A stretch of 64,000 nt of DNA from Escherichia sp. E4742 (GTDB lineage: Bacteria; Pseudomonadota; Gammaproteobacteria; Enterobacterales; Enterobacteriaceae), in contig NZ_CP040443.1 of the NCBI RefSeq assembly GCF_005843885.1, positions 434,001-498,000 of the forward strand, in the 5' to 3' direction. Below, piece by piece: positions 27,663-36,967 of this stretch. A program made the position numbers and the translations under genes. The notes beneath the pieces were generated by a model. It was not told where the DNA came from. It saw only the letters and a program-made list of their open reading frames with translations, and ran no database searches. Every line of letters begins with the position of its first letter. Position 1 is the first letter of the stretch.

Positions 27663-29066
27663 TCAGGAAGGAAATGCGAGTGATTTCACCGTCACCGGCA
27701 CAACCGATCCGCCAAAAAGAGGCGTACCAATGTCGATATAGTCCCCCGCGCGGACAATCACTTCATCAATGACTGCCAACGGGAGTTGTTGTAGCTGTGG
27801 GCGCAACAACATGCCCAGAGCTTTACCAAAGTCCTGCCCGGCCACCACCAGCAGGGGATGCGGATTCGGAAAACGCGCGACGAAATCGACCAGCGCGTTG
27901 ATGACCGTCAGTACCGCGGCGTAACGCACAGGCAGCGAGGCGGGAAGCGCCAGCACGTACGCATCAGTTTTGGGGCAAAGATCCAGTTGAATCAGTGCCT
28001 GTTGCCAGGCACTCACCAGATCCGTTTCATCAATTGGGATCGCCACCGGCAAATTACGCAGCGGCAGTTGTACGCCCTCCAGCCAGATTGTGCTGCCAGA
28101 GAGCGAAAGGGTATGTGCACCCGCGCCAATCACCGTGGCGCGCACGGTTTGCGCCGGAAACTGCACATTCATCTCACGCAGGCGCGGATGGTCATGCAGC
28201 GCCGTTGCCAGAAGCGGGCCAATATCGGCGAAACAGAACGGGTCAGCGGGCTGGTGGCGATAACATTCGCCCACGCCGCCAGAAAGCGTAATGATTTCGG
28301 GCGTAACACCTGCGGGCAGCAAACCGGTTTGCATTAATGCCTGCGCGAGCGGCGAGAGCGTTCCGTCAATCACTTCGACAATCAGTTCCGCCATCCGCCG
28401 GGTAACCTGCACCAGTTGCGCACCAGTCAGCGAACGGGCGTCGGTGCCTGCGCCGAAGCACTCATCCACAATCATCTGCCCCGGTTTATGGACGTACACC
28501 ACGCGCCCCTGGCTGTCAGTTTCCAGCAGGCGACCGCCAACGTTGAGGCAGGCAGTACCACTGATTTTTCCGGCGTCGAACAGGGCGTAGTTCGCGGTGC
28601 CACCGCCGATGTCGATATTCAGTACCCGACACAGCCGTTGTTCTGAAAGGGTTTGCGCCCCGGCACCGTGACCCGCAATCACAGATTCGAGATGCGGTCC
28701 GGCGCTGGCGACGACAAAATCGCCCAGCGACTGGGAAAGCGTCATCACCGCCGGGCGAGCATTGCGGGTTTTCGCGCTTTCTCCGGTGATGATGATGGCA
28801 CCGGAATCAACACTTTCCGGCGCAATGCCCGCAGCCTGATATTGCTCGAGGATTAAAGTTTTCAGCTCCGCTTCTTTTAAACCGCCCTGTTTATCGACAG
28901 GGGTAAAGAACACCGGACTTTGCCAGCTAATTTCGCGTTTGATAAATTCGTAGCGCGGCACCTGCGACACCGCCGCACGGTTAACCAGCTCCAGGTGGGA
29001 GAAGATCACCTGGGTGGTAGTGGTGCCGATATCGATACCGACGCTCAGTAGCTGGCGAGTGTTCAC
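27663..29066 (-). CDS. eutA: Ethanolamine ammonia-lyase reactivating factor EutA
   Basis: Chaperone-like ATPase that frees ethanolamine ammonia-lyase from inactive cyanocobalamin so adenosylcobalamin can rebind. The 467 residues have an actin/Hsp70-like ATP fold: phosphate loop VGIDIGTTTTQVIFSHLEL at the N-terminus, LNIDIGGGTANYALFD near 170, and TLSGGVGECY near 290. It starts with GTG at 29064-29066, overlapping the eutH stop in GTGA. The gene is complete. Confidence 0.96.
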   Translation of the reverse strand: MNTRQLLSVGIDIGTTTTQVIFSHLELVNRAAVSQVPRYEFIKREISWQSPVFFTPVDKQGGLKEAELKTLILEQYQAAGIAPESVDSGAIIITGESAKTRNARPAVMTLSQSLGDFVVASAGPHLESVIAGHGAGAQTLSEQRLCRVLNIDIGGGTANYALFDAGKISGTACLNVGGRLLETDSQGRVVYVHKPGQMIVDECFGAGTDARSLTGAQLVQVTRRMAELIVEVIDGTLSPLAQALMQTGLLPAGVTPEIITLSGGVGECYRHQPADPFCFADIGPLLATALHDHPRLREMNVQFPAQTVRATVIGAGAHTLSLSGSTIWLEGVQLPLRNLPVAIPIDETDLVSAWQQALIQLDLCPKTDAYVLALPASLPVRYAAVLTVINALVDFVARFPNPHPLLVVAGQDFGKALGMLLRPQLQQLPLAVIDEVIVRAGDYIDIGTPLFGGSVVPVTVKSLAFPS

Positions 29067-30289
29067 GATTGTGTCTCCGCTTCGGCTTTAGCTGTGGTCG
29101 CGTCTTCTTTTGGCACCAGCATCATCGCCACGCCAATCGCCGTTACGCCGCCGATCAACTTGCCGACAATCATCGGGAAGATCATGGCGTTCATGTTGGC
29201 AGCGGCGAAGCCTAAGTGGTCGCCCAGGGCGAAGGCTGCGGAAACGGCGAAGGCGCAGTTGATGACTTTGCCGCGGGTATCCATCTGCTTCATCATGCCG
29301 AACATCGGGATGTTGTTAGCAAGCGTTGCCACCATGCCTGCTGCCGCGATATTGTTCATATTCAGCACCTTACCGACGCTCATCAGCGGTTTTTCAAACC
29401 AGCGGGTCAGCAGCAGCACCATCGGATACGCACCTAACAGCACGCAGGAGATAGAGCCGATAACTTCAATGGCGCGCATCACCTCACCTGGTTTATCGCC
29501 AGGAGCCATAAAGATCGGATCAAGGCCCGGGATCAGTTCCCAGCCAAGCAAGAATTTCACCACCGCGGCAGCAAGGCCGAGGGTAATCAATGCAACGAGA
29601 AATTTGGCGAAGATCTGGAAGCCGTTGATCATTTTTTCCGGGATGAATTTCAGCCCCAGCGCCACCAGTACCGCGACGATAAGTACCGGGATCATGTTCA
29701 TCAGGATCAGGGCAAAGGTGAATTCCACTGGCTGACCGTTGATTTGCACGCCGGAATACATAGCCACCAGACCACCAGCGATACAGCCAATCGGAATGGT
29801 CACAATGCCCGCCAGCACGCCGAGCGCCAGATAACGACGGTCAGAAGGTTCGATAATGCCGAGCGCCACCGGAATGGAAAACACAATCGTTGGCCCCATC
29901 ATCGACCCGAGAATTAACCCAGAGTATAGCCACGCTGCCATATCACCGCCCGCCAGCTCTTTGGCGAGGAAGAAGCCGCCCATATCGCACGCCAGCAGCG
30001 TTCCGGCGAACATTGACGGGTTTGCGCCGAGCATTTCGTAAACCGGGATAATCAACGGCCCGAGTACGTGGGCCAGTACCGGTGCCAGCGCGGTCATACC
30101 CACCATCGCCAGGCCCAGTGCGCCCATTGCCATAAAGCCTTCTTCGAACTGCCCGCCGGATCCTTCGATACTTTTACCGAACTTACCGAGGAAACGAGCA
30201 GAACCGCCGAACTGCGACAGGATCCTGTCTACGGCAGCTATCAGCATAAAGAACATCATGATGTACATGATGATTTCGTTAATTCCCAT
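29063..30289 (-). CDS. eutH: Ethanolamine transporter EutH
   Basis: Inner-membrane protein of 408 residues with about ten hydrophobic segments (for example MYIMMFFMLIAAVDRIL, FAGTLLACDMGGFFLAKELAGG, FALILMNMIPVLIVAVLVALGL). EutH is thought to import protonated ethanolamine at low external concentration or acidic pH. Its 3' end overlaps eutA by four bases. A 116-bp gap holding two REP units separates it from eutG upstream. Confidence 0.95.
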   Translation of the reverse strand: MGINEIIMYIMMFFMLIAAVDRILSQFGGSARFLGKFGKSIEGSGGQFEEGFMAMGALGLAMVGMTALAPVLAHVLGPLIIPVYEMLGANPSMFAGTLLACDMGGFFLAKELAGGDMAAWLYSGLILGSMMGPTIVFSIPVALGIIEPSDRRYLALGVLAGIVTIPIGCIAGGLVAMYSGVQINGQPVEFTFALILMNMIPVLIVAVLVALGLKFIPEKMINGFQIFAKFLVALITLGLAAAVVKFLLGWELIPGLDPIFMAPGDKPGEVMRAIEVIGSISCVLLGAYPMVLLLTRWFEKPLMSVGKVLNMNNIAAAGMVATLANNIPMFGMMKQMDTRGKVINCAFAVSAAFALGDHLGFAAANMNAMIFPMIVGKLIGGVTAIGVAMMLVPKEDATTAKAEAETQS

Positions 30290-30319
30290 CGCCTTTACTC
30301 CCTGTTAGTTGTTATTTAT

Positions 30320-30404
<85 letters not shown>

Positions 30405-30405
30405 T

Positions 30406-31593
30406 TTATTGCGCCGCTGCGTACAGGCCGACAATCTGTTCCAGGCTGGCGGTACGCGGGTTACTACGCAGACAAATATCTTCCTGCGTGGCCTGCGCCC
30501 ATGCACCGTAATGCGCCGATGTCGCACCAACATCGCCCAGTCGTTTCCCGATCCCAACTTCCGCAATCAACTCGCTTACCGCATTAATAGCGTCACGATC
30601 GTCGGATTTTTTAGTTCGCAGCGCCCGACCAACCTGACTAAAGCGTTCACGACAAACCATCCGGTTAAATTCCATCACCGTTGGCAGCAGCATGGCGTTC
30701 GCCAGACCGTGCGGGATATGCAGCGCTGCGCCCGGCTGATGCGCCATCGCGTGGCATAACCCAAGCCCGGCGCTGGAAAACGCCATTCCCGCCATACATG
30801 AAGCCAGCAACATGCTCTCGCGGGCGGCAAGGTCGTGCCCGTAGCCCACCGCTTTCGGCAGTGATTGACCAATCATCGCAATGGCACCAATCGCCAGGCT
30901 GTCGGTAAATGGGGTGGCGTTCAGCGCGCTATACGCTTCAATGGCGTGAGTTAACGCATCGATGCCAGTCATCGCCGTCACATGCGACGGCACGCCTTCG
31001 GTTAGCGCAGCGTCGAGAATCGCGACATCCGGCATCAGCGAGGCATGTGCTAACACCTGTTTGCGCCCGCTTACCGCATCGATAATCACCGTCACGTTAG
31101 TCGTTTCAGAGCCGGTTCCGGCGGTCGTTGGAATGGCAATCAGCGGCAATCGTGGTTGCAGAACGCTGGTTTCTGACATTTTTGCCAGCGTGCTATCGGA
31201 ATTCGTCACCAGCAACGCCACGGCTTTCGCTGCATCGAGCACCGAGCCACCGCCAAACGCGATGACACCATCGCAGCCTGATTCACGCAGCTGCGCCACG
31301 GCTGCGCACACGTCAGTAATGCACGGTTCGCCCACCGGACACGGCCAGAGCGTCATAGCGATACCTTTGACGGTCAGACTGCGAATCAGCCCGGCGGTCA
31401 TCCCCGACTGATGCAAAAAGCCATCCGCCATCACAAACAAATGTTTCAGCCCGCGCGTTTGTGCTTCCTGCCCGCAACTGCTCACTGCGCCCAGACCACA
31501 GAGTGTGACAGGCGGGACGCTAAATGTTTTTACCCGTTGCAGATTCAGGGTGTCGAACGCCTTAAAGAGCGCGGTCTGCAATTCATTTTGCAT
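30406..31593 (-). CDS. eutG: Alcohol dehydrogenase EutG (microcompartment)
   Basis: Iron-type alcohol dehydrogenase, 395 residues, reducing acetaldehyde to ethanol inside the compartment and so regenerating NAD+ for EutE. Family motifs are FGGGSVLDAAKAVA (about 105-118, NAD site), PTTAGTGSETTNV, DALTHAIEAYSA and GLCHAMAHQPGAALHIPHGLANA, the last two carrying the His ligands for iron. Its N-terminus MQNELQTALFKAFDTL is longer than in free-standing homologues and probably targets the lumen. It overlaps the 3' end of eutJ by 11 bases. Confidence 0.95.
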   Translation of the reverse strand: MQNELQTALFKAFDTLNLQRVKTFSVPPVTLCGLGAVSSCGQEAQTRGLKHLFVMADGFLHQSGMTAGLIRSLTVKGIAMTLWPCPVGEPCITDVCAAVAQLRESGCDGVIAFGGGSVLDAAKAVALLVTNSDSTLAKMSETSVLQPRLPLIAIPTTAGTGSETTNVTVIIDAVSGRKQVLAHASLMPDVAILDAALTEGVPSHVTAMTGIDALTHAIEAYSALNATPFTDSLAIGAIAMIGQSLPKAVGYGHDLAARESMLLASCMAGMAFSSAGLGLCHAMAHQPGAALHIPHGLANAMLLPTVMEFNRMVCRERFSQVGRALRTKKSDDRDAINAVSELIAEVGIGKRLGDVGATSAHYGAWAQATQEDICLRSNPRTASLEQIVGLYAAAQ

Positions 31594-32301
31594 ATAGCCC
31601 CTCCGCTTTCTCTCGCCCGCTACTGGCGATCGCCAGCGGGGTCATAAACAAACTGTGCTGCGGTAAATGCACCTGTAATGTCGGGAATTGTTTGCGAAAC
31701 AGTTCCGCCACGCCCGGTTGCATACAGGAGCCGCCCGCCAGCCATAAATCAGTAATGCTCTGCCCTTCAATATGCCGGGCAACAATGTCCGCCATTTTTT
31801 CGTACACCGGTTTCACCGCAGGCCAAATCTCGTCACCATGACCGCGCTTGTACTGCTCCGCCTCTTCCAGCGAAATACGACGATTTCCGGCGAGAGTCAG
31901 AGAGATGTGATGTCCGCCGGTGGCTTCATCCGCCGAGTAAGTCACCTTGCCCTGTTTCACGATGGCAATACCGGTGGTGCCGCCGCCGATATCCACGACG
32001 CCTGCGTTATCCAGTTGCAGCAGATCCGCAACTGCGGTTGGCTCATCCAGCACATGACTCACTTCCAGTCCGGCAGACTCCAGCACGTTGATGGAAATAC
32101 GCGGGTCCGTACCAGGAGGAAATGAGGTCGCCGCATGGCTAAAACGGCGACCGAATTGCTGCTCAAGAGTGTCGAGATGGCGACGAACAATGGTGACAGC
32201 GCCGAAGAAATCCCAGACGATGCCGTCGCGGCATGCGTCTGGTTACACAACGTTGCCGCAGTTTGCAGTCGTGGGGCGAGCCATTGTTCGTCGTGCGCCA
32301 T
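31583..32301 (-). pseudogene. eutJ: eutJ, broken by an internal 118-bp deletion
   Basis: EutJ is an Hsp70/FtsA-like putative chaperone of the ethanolamine operon, normally 278 residues. Here the first 26 or so codons (MAHDEQWLAPRLQTAATLCNQT...) are intact. The sequence then jumps to the DNA for GIVWDFFGAVTIVRRHLDT in the wrong frame and meets a stop at 32059 after 80 codons. The rest (from HLDTLEQQFGRRF to EKAEGLYAK) is open in the other frame. The gene is 719 bp against 837 bp expected, a 118-bp loss that removes the N-terminal ATP-binding strands. The joint falls at CGCGACGG, which would occur on both sides in the intact gene. A downstream GTG could give a 167-residue fragment, unlikely to fold. 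Confidence 0.9.
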
Positions 32302-32311
32302 CGGTTACTCC

Positions 32312-33715
32312 TTAAACAATGCGAAACGCATCGACTAATACACAGCGACGCAGACGGACAAAAGTACGCGCGCTGGTTACACCTTCACCGGTTGGCGTGG
32401 TGATAGTCATCGTGGTCCAGCCTTCCCCGCCCAGCCCCAGCCCGGCAATGCACGGCCCGTTCTTGACGAAAATGCTGGTATCAATAGCGTTTGCCATCTG
32501 GTTCATGTTCTCGATATTGCGCGAGTGCATTGCCGCCGTGTGGTGGCAACCGCCTTCCAGTTTCACCGCCAGCGCAATGGCATCCGCCACGTTGGCGACG
32601 CGCACGACGGGCAGCACCGGCATCATCAGTTCTGTCACGGCAAACGGATGTTCTGCGGTGGTTTCCACAAACAGCAATCGCGTTTCTGACGGGACGTTCA
32701 GGCCGATTGCTGCCGCGATTTTGCCTGCATCACGACCAACCCAGTCACGGCTGACAGTGCCTTTTCCGCGCTCGTCGATATTTTTCAGCAACACAGGTTG
32801 CAGCTGCTGCGCCTGCTCTGCGGTCAGTTTCACCGCGTGCTGGCCTTCCATCAGACGCATCAGTTCATCGGCTACGCTATCAACAACAATCAGCACCTTT
32901 TCATCGGCACAGATGATGTTGTTATCGAAAGAAGCGCCTTTGACGATGGACTGAGCGGCACGGGCGAGGTCGGCGGTTTCATCCACCACCACTGGCGGGT
33001 TACCGGCACCTGCGGCAATCAGGCGTTTATTGGTGTGTTTACGCGCCGCTTCTACTACCGCTTCGCCGCCAGTCACCACCAGCAGGCCGATGCCCGGAAA
33101 CTTAAACAAGCGTTGCGCGGTTTCGATATCCGGGTTTGCCACGGTAACCAGTAAGTTTTCCGGCCCGCCTGCGGCAACAATCGCCTGGTTGAGCAGCGTA
33201 ATCGCGCGCTGGGAGACTTTTTTCGCCGCCGGATGCGGGGCAAAAATGACGCTGTTGCCCGCGGCAATCAGGCTGATGGCGTTGTTAATTACGGTTGCCG
33301 CCGGGTTAGTGGAAGGCGTCACCGAAGCCACTACGCCCCAGGGCGCGTTTTCAATTAAAGTCAGGCCGTTGTCACCCGTCAGCACCTGCGGAGAGAGACA
33401 CTCAACGCCTGGTGTGCTGCGCGCCTGAGCGACATTTTTGGCAAATTTATCTTCGACGCGACCCATGCCGGTTTCACTGACGGCAAGTTCCGCTAAATCT
33501 CTGGCGTGTTTTTCGCCTGCTTCACGAATGGCAGCAATGGCTAACTGGCGCATTGCCACGCTCTTTAACCCTTGCTGGGCAACTTTGGCTGCCGCAACGG
33601 CGTCATCCAGGGACGCAAAAACGCCCATCTCATGAACGGCGGCGGGCGGCGTGTCACTGCTTTGCATTTTCAGCAGTACCGCTTTCACCACCTGTTCAAT
33701 TTCCTGTTGATTCAT
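32312..33715 (-). CDS. eutE: CoA-acylating acetaldehyde dehydrogenase EutE
   Basis: Converts acetaldehyde, NAD+ and CoA to acetyl-CoA inside the compartment. The 467-residue aldehyde dehydrogenase-fold protein starts with an amphipathic targeting helix MNQQEIEQVVKAVLLKMQ. The catalytic Cys is residue 269 in FDNNIICADEKV, with the cofactor region VTGGEAVVEAARKHTNKRLIAAGAGNPP before it. It follows eutN by 11 bases and precedes the damaged eutJ by 10. Confidence 0.97.
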   Translation of the reverse strand: MNQQEIEQVVKAVLLKMQSSDTPPAAVHEMGVFASLDDAVAAAKVAQQGLKSVAMRQLAIAAIREAGEKHARDLAELAVSETGMGRVEDKFAKNVAQARSTPGVECLSPQVLTGDNGLTLIENAPWGVVASVTPSTNPAATVINNAISLIAAGNSVIFAPHPAAKKVSQRAITLLNQAIVAAGGPENLLVTVANPDIETAQRLFKFPGIGLLVVTGGEAVVEAARKHTNKRLIAAGAGNPPVVVDETADLARAAQSIVKGASFDNNIICADEKVLIVVDSVADELMRLMEGQHAVKLTAEQAQQLQPVLLKNIDERGKGTVSRDWVGRDAGKIAAAIGLNVPSETRLLFVETTAEHPFAVTELMMPVLPVVRVANVADAIALAVKLEGGCHHTAAMHSRNIENMNQMANAIDTSIFVKNGPCIAGLGLGGEGWTTMTITTPTGEGVTSARTFVRLRRCVLVDAFRIV

Positions 33716-33726
33716 GATGTTCTGCC

Positions 33727-34014
33727 TTATTTGTGGAAAATCACCTGACCGCCAGACACCACCTCATCGACGATGCCAATCACGCACAGATCGACCGGTG
33801 ACGTTTCGCTTTTATGCGCCTGGCGGGCGGAACTGCCACTCACCAGCAACACCCACTCCCCGGTTCCCGCGCCAATATTGTCGATGGCAACGGCACACTG
33901 CCCGTCAGGTTTTCCCTGTGAATCAATCATTTCCACCATCAGCAATTTGTCATGCGCCAGTCCGTGATGGCGTACGGTACAAACAATTTGTCCAGTGACG
34001 ACTGCCAGTTTCAT
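33727..34014 (-). CDS. eutN: Microcompartment vertex protein EutN
   Basis: Small 95-residue shell protein of the EutN/CcmL family, which forms pentamers at the corners of the microcompartment. Characteristic strands are MKLAVVTGQIVCTVRHHGLAHDKLLMVEMID and DNIGAGTGEWVLLVSGSSARQA. It lies 106 bases after eutM, the largest gene-free gap in the 5' half of the operon, which contains a small GTGACG/CGTCAC hairpin but no clear promoter. Confidence 0.96.
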   Translation of the reverse strand: MKLAVVTGQIVCTVRHHGLAHDKLLMVEMIDSQGKPDGQCAVAIDNIGAGTGEWVLLVSGSSARQAHKSETSPVDLCVIGIVDEVVSGGQVIFHK

Positions 34015-34120
34015 ACCCGCCTCCGTGGCGTATTTCAGGTAAAAGCTCCCCCCACCCTCCGTGGAAGGTAAAATGAAAAAGGAGAGAGCGTGACGCCCGA
34101 ATCGACGTCACACAGGGTGA

Positions 34121-34414
34121 TTACAGGTTGCTGCTGTCGCCTTTCAGGCCAATCGGGAAGACTTCTTCCAGGTCGCCGTGCGGACGCGGGATAACGTGTA
34201 CGGATACCAACTCGCCAATACGCTGTGCCGCTGCGGCACCTGCATCGGTCGCGGCTTTACAGGCTGCAACATCACCGCGAACCATGGCAGTACACAGGCC
34301 GCCGCCAATCTGCTTCACGCCGACCAGTTTGACGCGCGCAGCTTTCACCATCGCGTCAGAAGCCTCAATCAGTGCAACCAGGCCCCGGGTTTCGATCATT
34401 CCTAATGCTTCCAT
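34121..34414 (-). CDS. eutM: Major microcompartment shell protein EutM
   Basis: Principal hexameric shell tile of the ethanolamine compartment, 97 residues, a single BMC domain (MEALGMIETRGLVALIEASDAMVKAARVKLVG...GDVAACKAATDAG). It is close to PduA and CcmK in sequence. GAGGAAA seven bases upstream fixes the ATG at 34412-34414. A further 14 codons open upstream are not part of the family. A strong ribosome-binding site fits the high copy number of this protein. Confidence 0.97.
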   Translation of the reverse strand: MEALGMIETRGLVALIEASDAMVKAARVKLVGVKQIGGGLCTAMVRGDVAACKAATDAGAAAAQRIGELVSVHVIPRPHGDLEEVFPIGLKGDSSNL

Positions 34415-34452
34415 TGTGTTTTCCTCTTTATAGGGGTCCAGAACGGGACCGT

Positions 34453-35469
34453 TCATTCAACCAATGTTTGTAAACTACTTTCGCGGTTCACTTCTGTCTG
34501 ACGCGGTACGGCTGCCACCAACGCCAGTTCGATAATTTCCTGCACGCTACAGCCACGAGAGAGATCGTGCATCGGCGCGGCAAGTCCTTGTATCAATGGC
34601 CCGACGGCACGATATCCGCCAAGTCGTTGTGCGATTTTGTAGCCAATATTTCCGGCTTCCAGCGACGGAAAAACCATCACATTAGCTTTGCCCTGTAGCG
34701 GGCTGGTGGGCGCTTTTTGCGCCGCGACATCCGGCACGAAGGCGGCGTCAAACTGCAACTCGCCATCGACTACCAACTGCGGTGCGCGTTCACGGACGAT
34801 TTCGGTCGCCTGCTGCACATTGGCAACGCAGGGGTGACGGGCGCTACCGTTGCTGGAAAACGACAGCATCGCCACGCGCGGCTCTTCTCCGGTGATGGCC
34901 TGCCAGGTTTCGGCGCTGGCAAGCGCGATATCCGCCAGTTGTGCCGCCGTCGGTTGCGGCACCACGCTGCAATCGGCAAAGCCCAACGCCGGACCGCTGT
35001 ACTGTGGCAGCATCAGGAAAATGGAAGAGAGCGTTTTACAGCCAGGCTGCAAACCAATAATGCGTAATCCGGCACGCAGCACATTCGCCGTGGAAGAGAG
35101 GTTGCCCGCAATGCAGACATCTGCTTTACCGGCGCTGACCATTGCGGCGGCGAACATCAGCGGATCGGTGAGTTTTTCCAGCGCATCCGGCGGCGTTTTT
35201 TCGCCCGCACGGGCCAGCCAGCGATGGGCAAATTCTTCCCGCATTGCGAGGTTGCCATGTGGATCAATCACCTGTAGCCCATCCATCGCCACGCCGTGAC
35301 TGAGCGCAAACTGGCGAAGTTCAAACGGGCTGGCGACCAGAATGGGCGTCGCCAGACCTTGTTGATACAGATATTGCGCGGCTTTCAGCACACGCTGGTC
35401 TAACGCATCTGGAAAAACCACTCTGGCGGACGCTCGCAACGCCAGTTCACGACAACGTTCAATAATCAT
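34453..35469 (-). CDS. eutD: Phosphotransacetylase EutD
   Basis: Converts acetyl-CoA to acetyl phosphate, recycling CoA inside the compartment. The 338 residues correspond to the catalytic PTA_PTB domain alone, without the regulatory N-terminal part of housekeeping Pta. Signatures include RVVFPDALDQRVLKAA, ADVCIAGNLSSTANVLRAG, FSSNGSARHP and GYRAVGPLIQGLAAPMHDLSRG. It is coupled to eutT upstream by an ATGA overlap. The C-terminal domain of MaeB in this window is a relative. Confidence 0.96.
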   Translation of the reverse strand: MIIERCRELALRASARVVFPDALDQRVLKAAQYLYQQGLATPILVASPFELRQFALSHGVAMDGLQVIDPHGNLAMREEFAHRWLARAGEKTPPDALEKLTDPLMFAAAMVSAGKADVCIAGNLSSTANVLRAGLRIIGLQPGCKTLSSIFLMLPQYSGPALGFADCSVVPQPTAAQLADIALASAETWQAITGEEPRVAMLSFSSNGSARHPCVANVQQATEIVRERAPQLVVDGELQFDAAFVPDVAAQKAPTSPLQGKANVMVFPSLEAGNIGYKIAQRLGGYRAVGPLIQGLAAPMHDLSRGCSVQEIIELALVAAVPRQTEVNRESSLQTLVE

Positions 35470-36269
35470 TGCGTCTCCCCCAGTCGTAGTTGGATCTGCT
35501 TCACCGTTAGCGGCTGCTTCGTTACGCTCAGGATCATCATCACGTAAACCGTGCTGGAAAGGCGGTTCAGCGCCTGCAAGATGTCCGGGCGTAATACTTC
35601 AAAACTGCGGGTGATAAACACCTGCGCCGCTACGGTTTCGGTTTCCCGCACTTTGGTGCGTAGCAGATTCAGCAACGCCGCATCGCGTCCGTGGCTGGCT
35701 TCCGGCACCAGATGATCGTGGTCGAGATAGCGCAGCGGCTGGTGAGAAAGCCGATGCAGGTCTTCGTCAGAAAGCCCGACAATCGCCTGCCCGGCGAGCG
35801 GTTCATTCAACGCATCGGCGCGCATAATGTTGCCAAGACGCGAACGGATGTCCGCCAGCCACGGCTGCCACGGTTCCGCCAGTTCAATTTGCAGCCACAC
35901 TGTCAGCGCAATGGTGCTGTCGAGAACAGCGCGAAAACCCAGGCGTGGATCACTTTTGGCAACCATTTTTTCCGCCGACAGATGAGTCAGCGTATCCGGC
36001 TTTTTTGCCACCGGCTGGCGGCACAGTTCGCAGCACGCCTGCGGATGCTCATCGCTACTGGTCAGCCCGTGAACGGGCTGCGGCTGCTGCTGTTCATCGT
36101 CAACAAACAGGCGGCCCTGCTCGTCAATAAACTTGATGCGCAGATGGCGGCTTTCCAGCAACTCCCGGGCAGAGGGCGTCAGGCGACTGTCCGCAGGGAG
36201 ATGGATCTCTGCGCCTTCGCTGAGCGTATGGTTCGCTCTTAGCCATGCTTCGGTGATGAAATCTTTCAT
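35466..36269 (-). CDS. eutT: ATP:cob(I)alamin adenosyltransferase EutT
   Basis: Makes adenosylcobalamin for ethanolamine ammonia-lyase and for EutR activation. The 267 residues show the family metal motif H-x11-CC-x2-C in VHGLTSSDEHPQACCELC (about residues 67-83), which binds Fe(II) or zinc in EutT enzymes. An EutT-specific adenosyltransferase fold follows to the end. ATGA overlaps join it to eutQ upstream and eutD downstream, so the three are translated together. Confidence 0.95.
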   Translation of the reverse strand: MKDFITEAWLRANHTLSEGAEIHLPADSRLTPSARELLESRHLRIKFIDEQGRLFVDDEQQQPQPVHGLTSSDEHPQACCELCRQPVAKKPDTLTHLSAEKMVAKSDPRLGFRAVLDSTIALTVWLQIELAEPWQPWLADIRSRLGNIMRADALNEPLAGQAIVGLSDEDLHRLSHQPLRYLDHDHLVPEASHGRDAALLNLLRTKVRETETVAAQVFITRSFEVLRPDILQALNRLSSTVYVMMILSVTKQPLTVKQIQLRLGETQ

Positions 36270-36967
36270 AGGGATTGCCAGTTAGCCGGCCAGGCGACAT
36301 ACAGGAATTTCACGCTGGATGTCGTACCAAATTCGATGCTGGATCCTTTCGGGATAAACATCACGTCGCCCGCTTTGGCGATCATGGTTTCGCCTTCGTG
36401 GCGAACATGCAGTTCCCCTTCCAGTACCATGTCGATTTCGTCGTAGTTCAGGGTCCACGGGAAGAAGGCGTTGTCCCACTGCATTAAACCAGCGGCCATA
36501 CTGCTGCCGTCGTCTTCGGTCACAAGATCGGTCAAGCCCACGCAATGCGGCTCCGCGCCGTCGAAACGACCAAACTTCACGCTGCTGCCATCAATAACTT
36601 TGATGCCGCCTTTGCCCGTCACCGATTTGAAGCTCGGCTGCATTGCCCCCTGCTCCAGCGACTGCTTTTCCTTCATCACTTTTTCCATCAGTTGCGCGAC
36701 CAGGCTTTCGGTAAACTGGCCTTCCGGTAGCTGGGCAATGATGGTTTCGCGGATGCGCTGGCTTTCGGTTTTATCGGCTGATGCACTGGCGGGAACGGAT
36801 GACGTTACAGGCGTCGATTCATCGCACTCGGTGATGGTAAAACCCAGTAGATCCGCCACTTCGCGCGCTTCGGGGGTAATAATGCTGGCGCGCAGAACCA
36901 CGGACATTGCCTGTTCGCCGCGCGCGTGTGCTTCACGAATATCATTCGCTGTGATGAGTTTTTTCAC
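36266..36967 (-). CDS. eutQ: Acetate kinase-like cupin EutQ
   Basis: Cupin-fold protein, 233 residues, reported to have acetate kinase activity and to be needed for compartment assembly. The C-terminal cupin (about 130-230) is visible as EIDMVLEGELHVRHEGETMIAKAGDVMFIPKGSSIEFG. It begins with GTG (36965-36967) behind a strong AGGAGGAAGC site. Translation from further upstream would run into eutP codons. It overlaps the end of eutP by 26 bases. Confidence 0.94.
   Translation of the reverse strand: MKKLITANDIREAHARGEQAMSVVLRASIITPEAREVADLLGFTITECDESTPVTSSVPASASADKTESQRIRETIIAQLPEGQFTESLVAQLMEKVMKEKQSLEQGAMQPSFKSVTGKGGIKVIDGSSVKFGRFDGAEPHCVGLTDLVTEDDGSSMAAGLMQWDNAFFPWTLNYDEIDMVLEGELHVRHEGETMIAKAGDVMFIPKGSSIEFGTTSSVKFLYVAWPANWQSL

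Noticed and set aside
31583..32086. Intact 167-residue EutJ starting at GTG
   Set aside because: It lacks the N-terminal half of the ATPase fold and has no ribosome-binding site in front of the GTG; the upstream sequence still encodes EutJ residues in the same frame without a start codon, so it is treated as part of a pseudogene.
32088..32338. Short plus-strand frames opposite eutJ, which might be a new gene created by the deletion
   Set aside because: They have no ribosome-binding site and are explained as antisense of the eutJ remnant.
34015..34120. Possible riboswitch or internal promoter between eutM and eutN
   Set aside because: Only a 6-bp GTGACG/CGTCAC stem is visible; B12 control in this group acts through EutR, and nothing resembles a cobalamin riboswitch.
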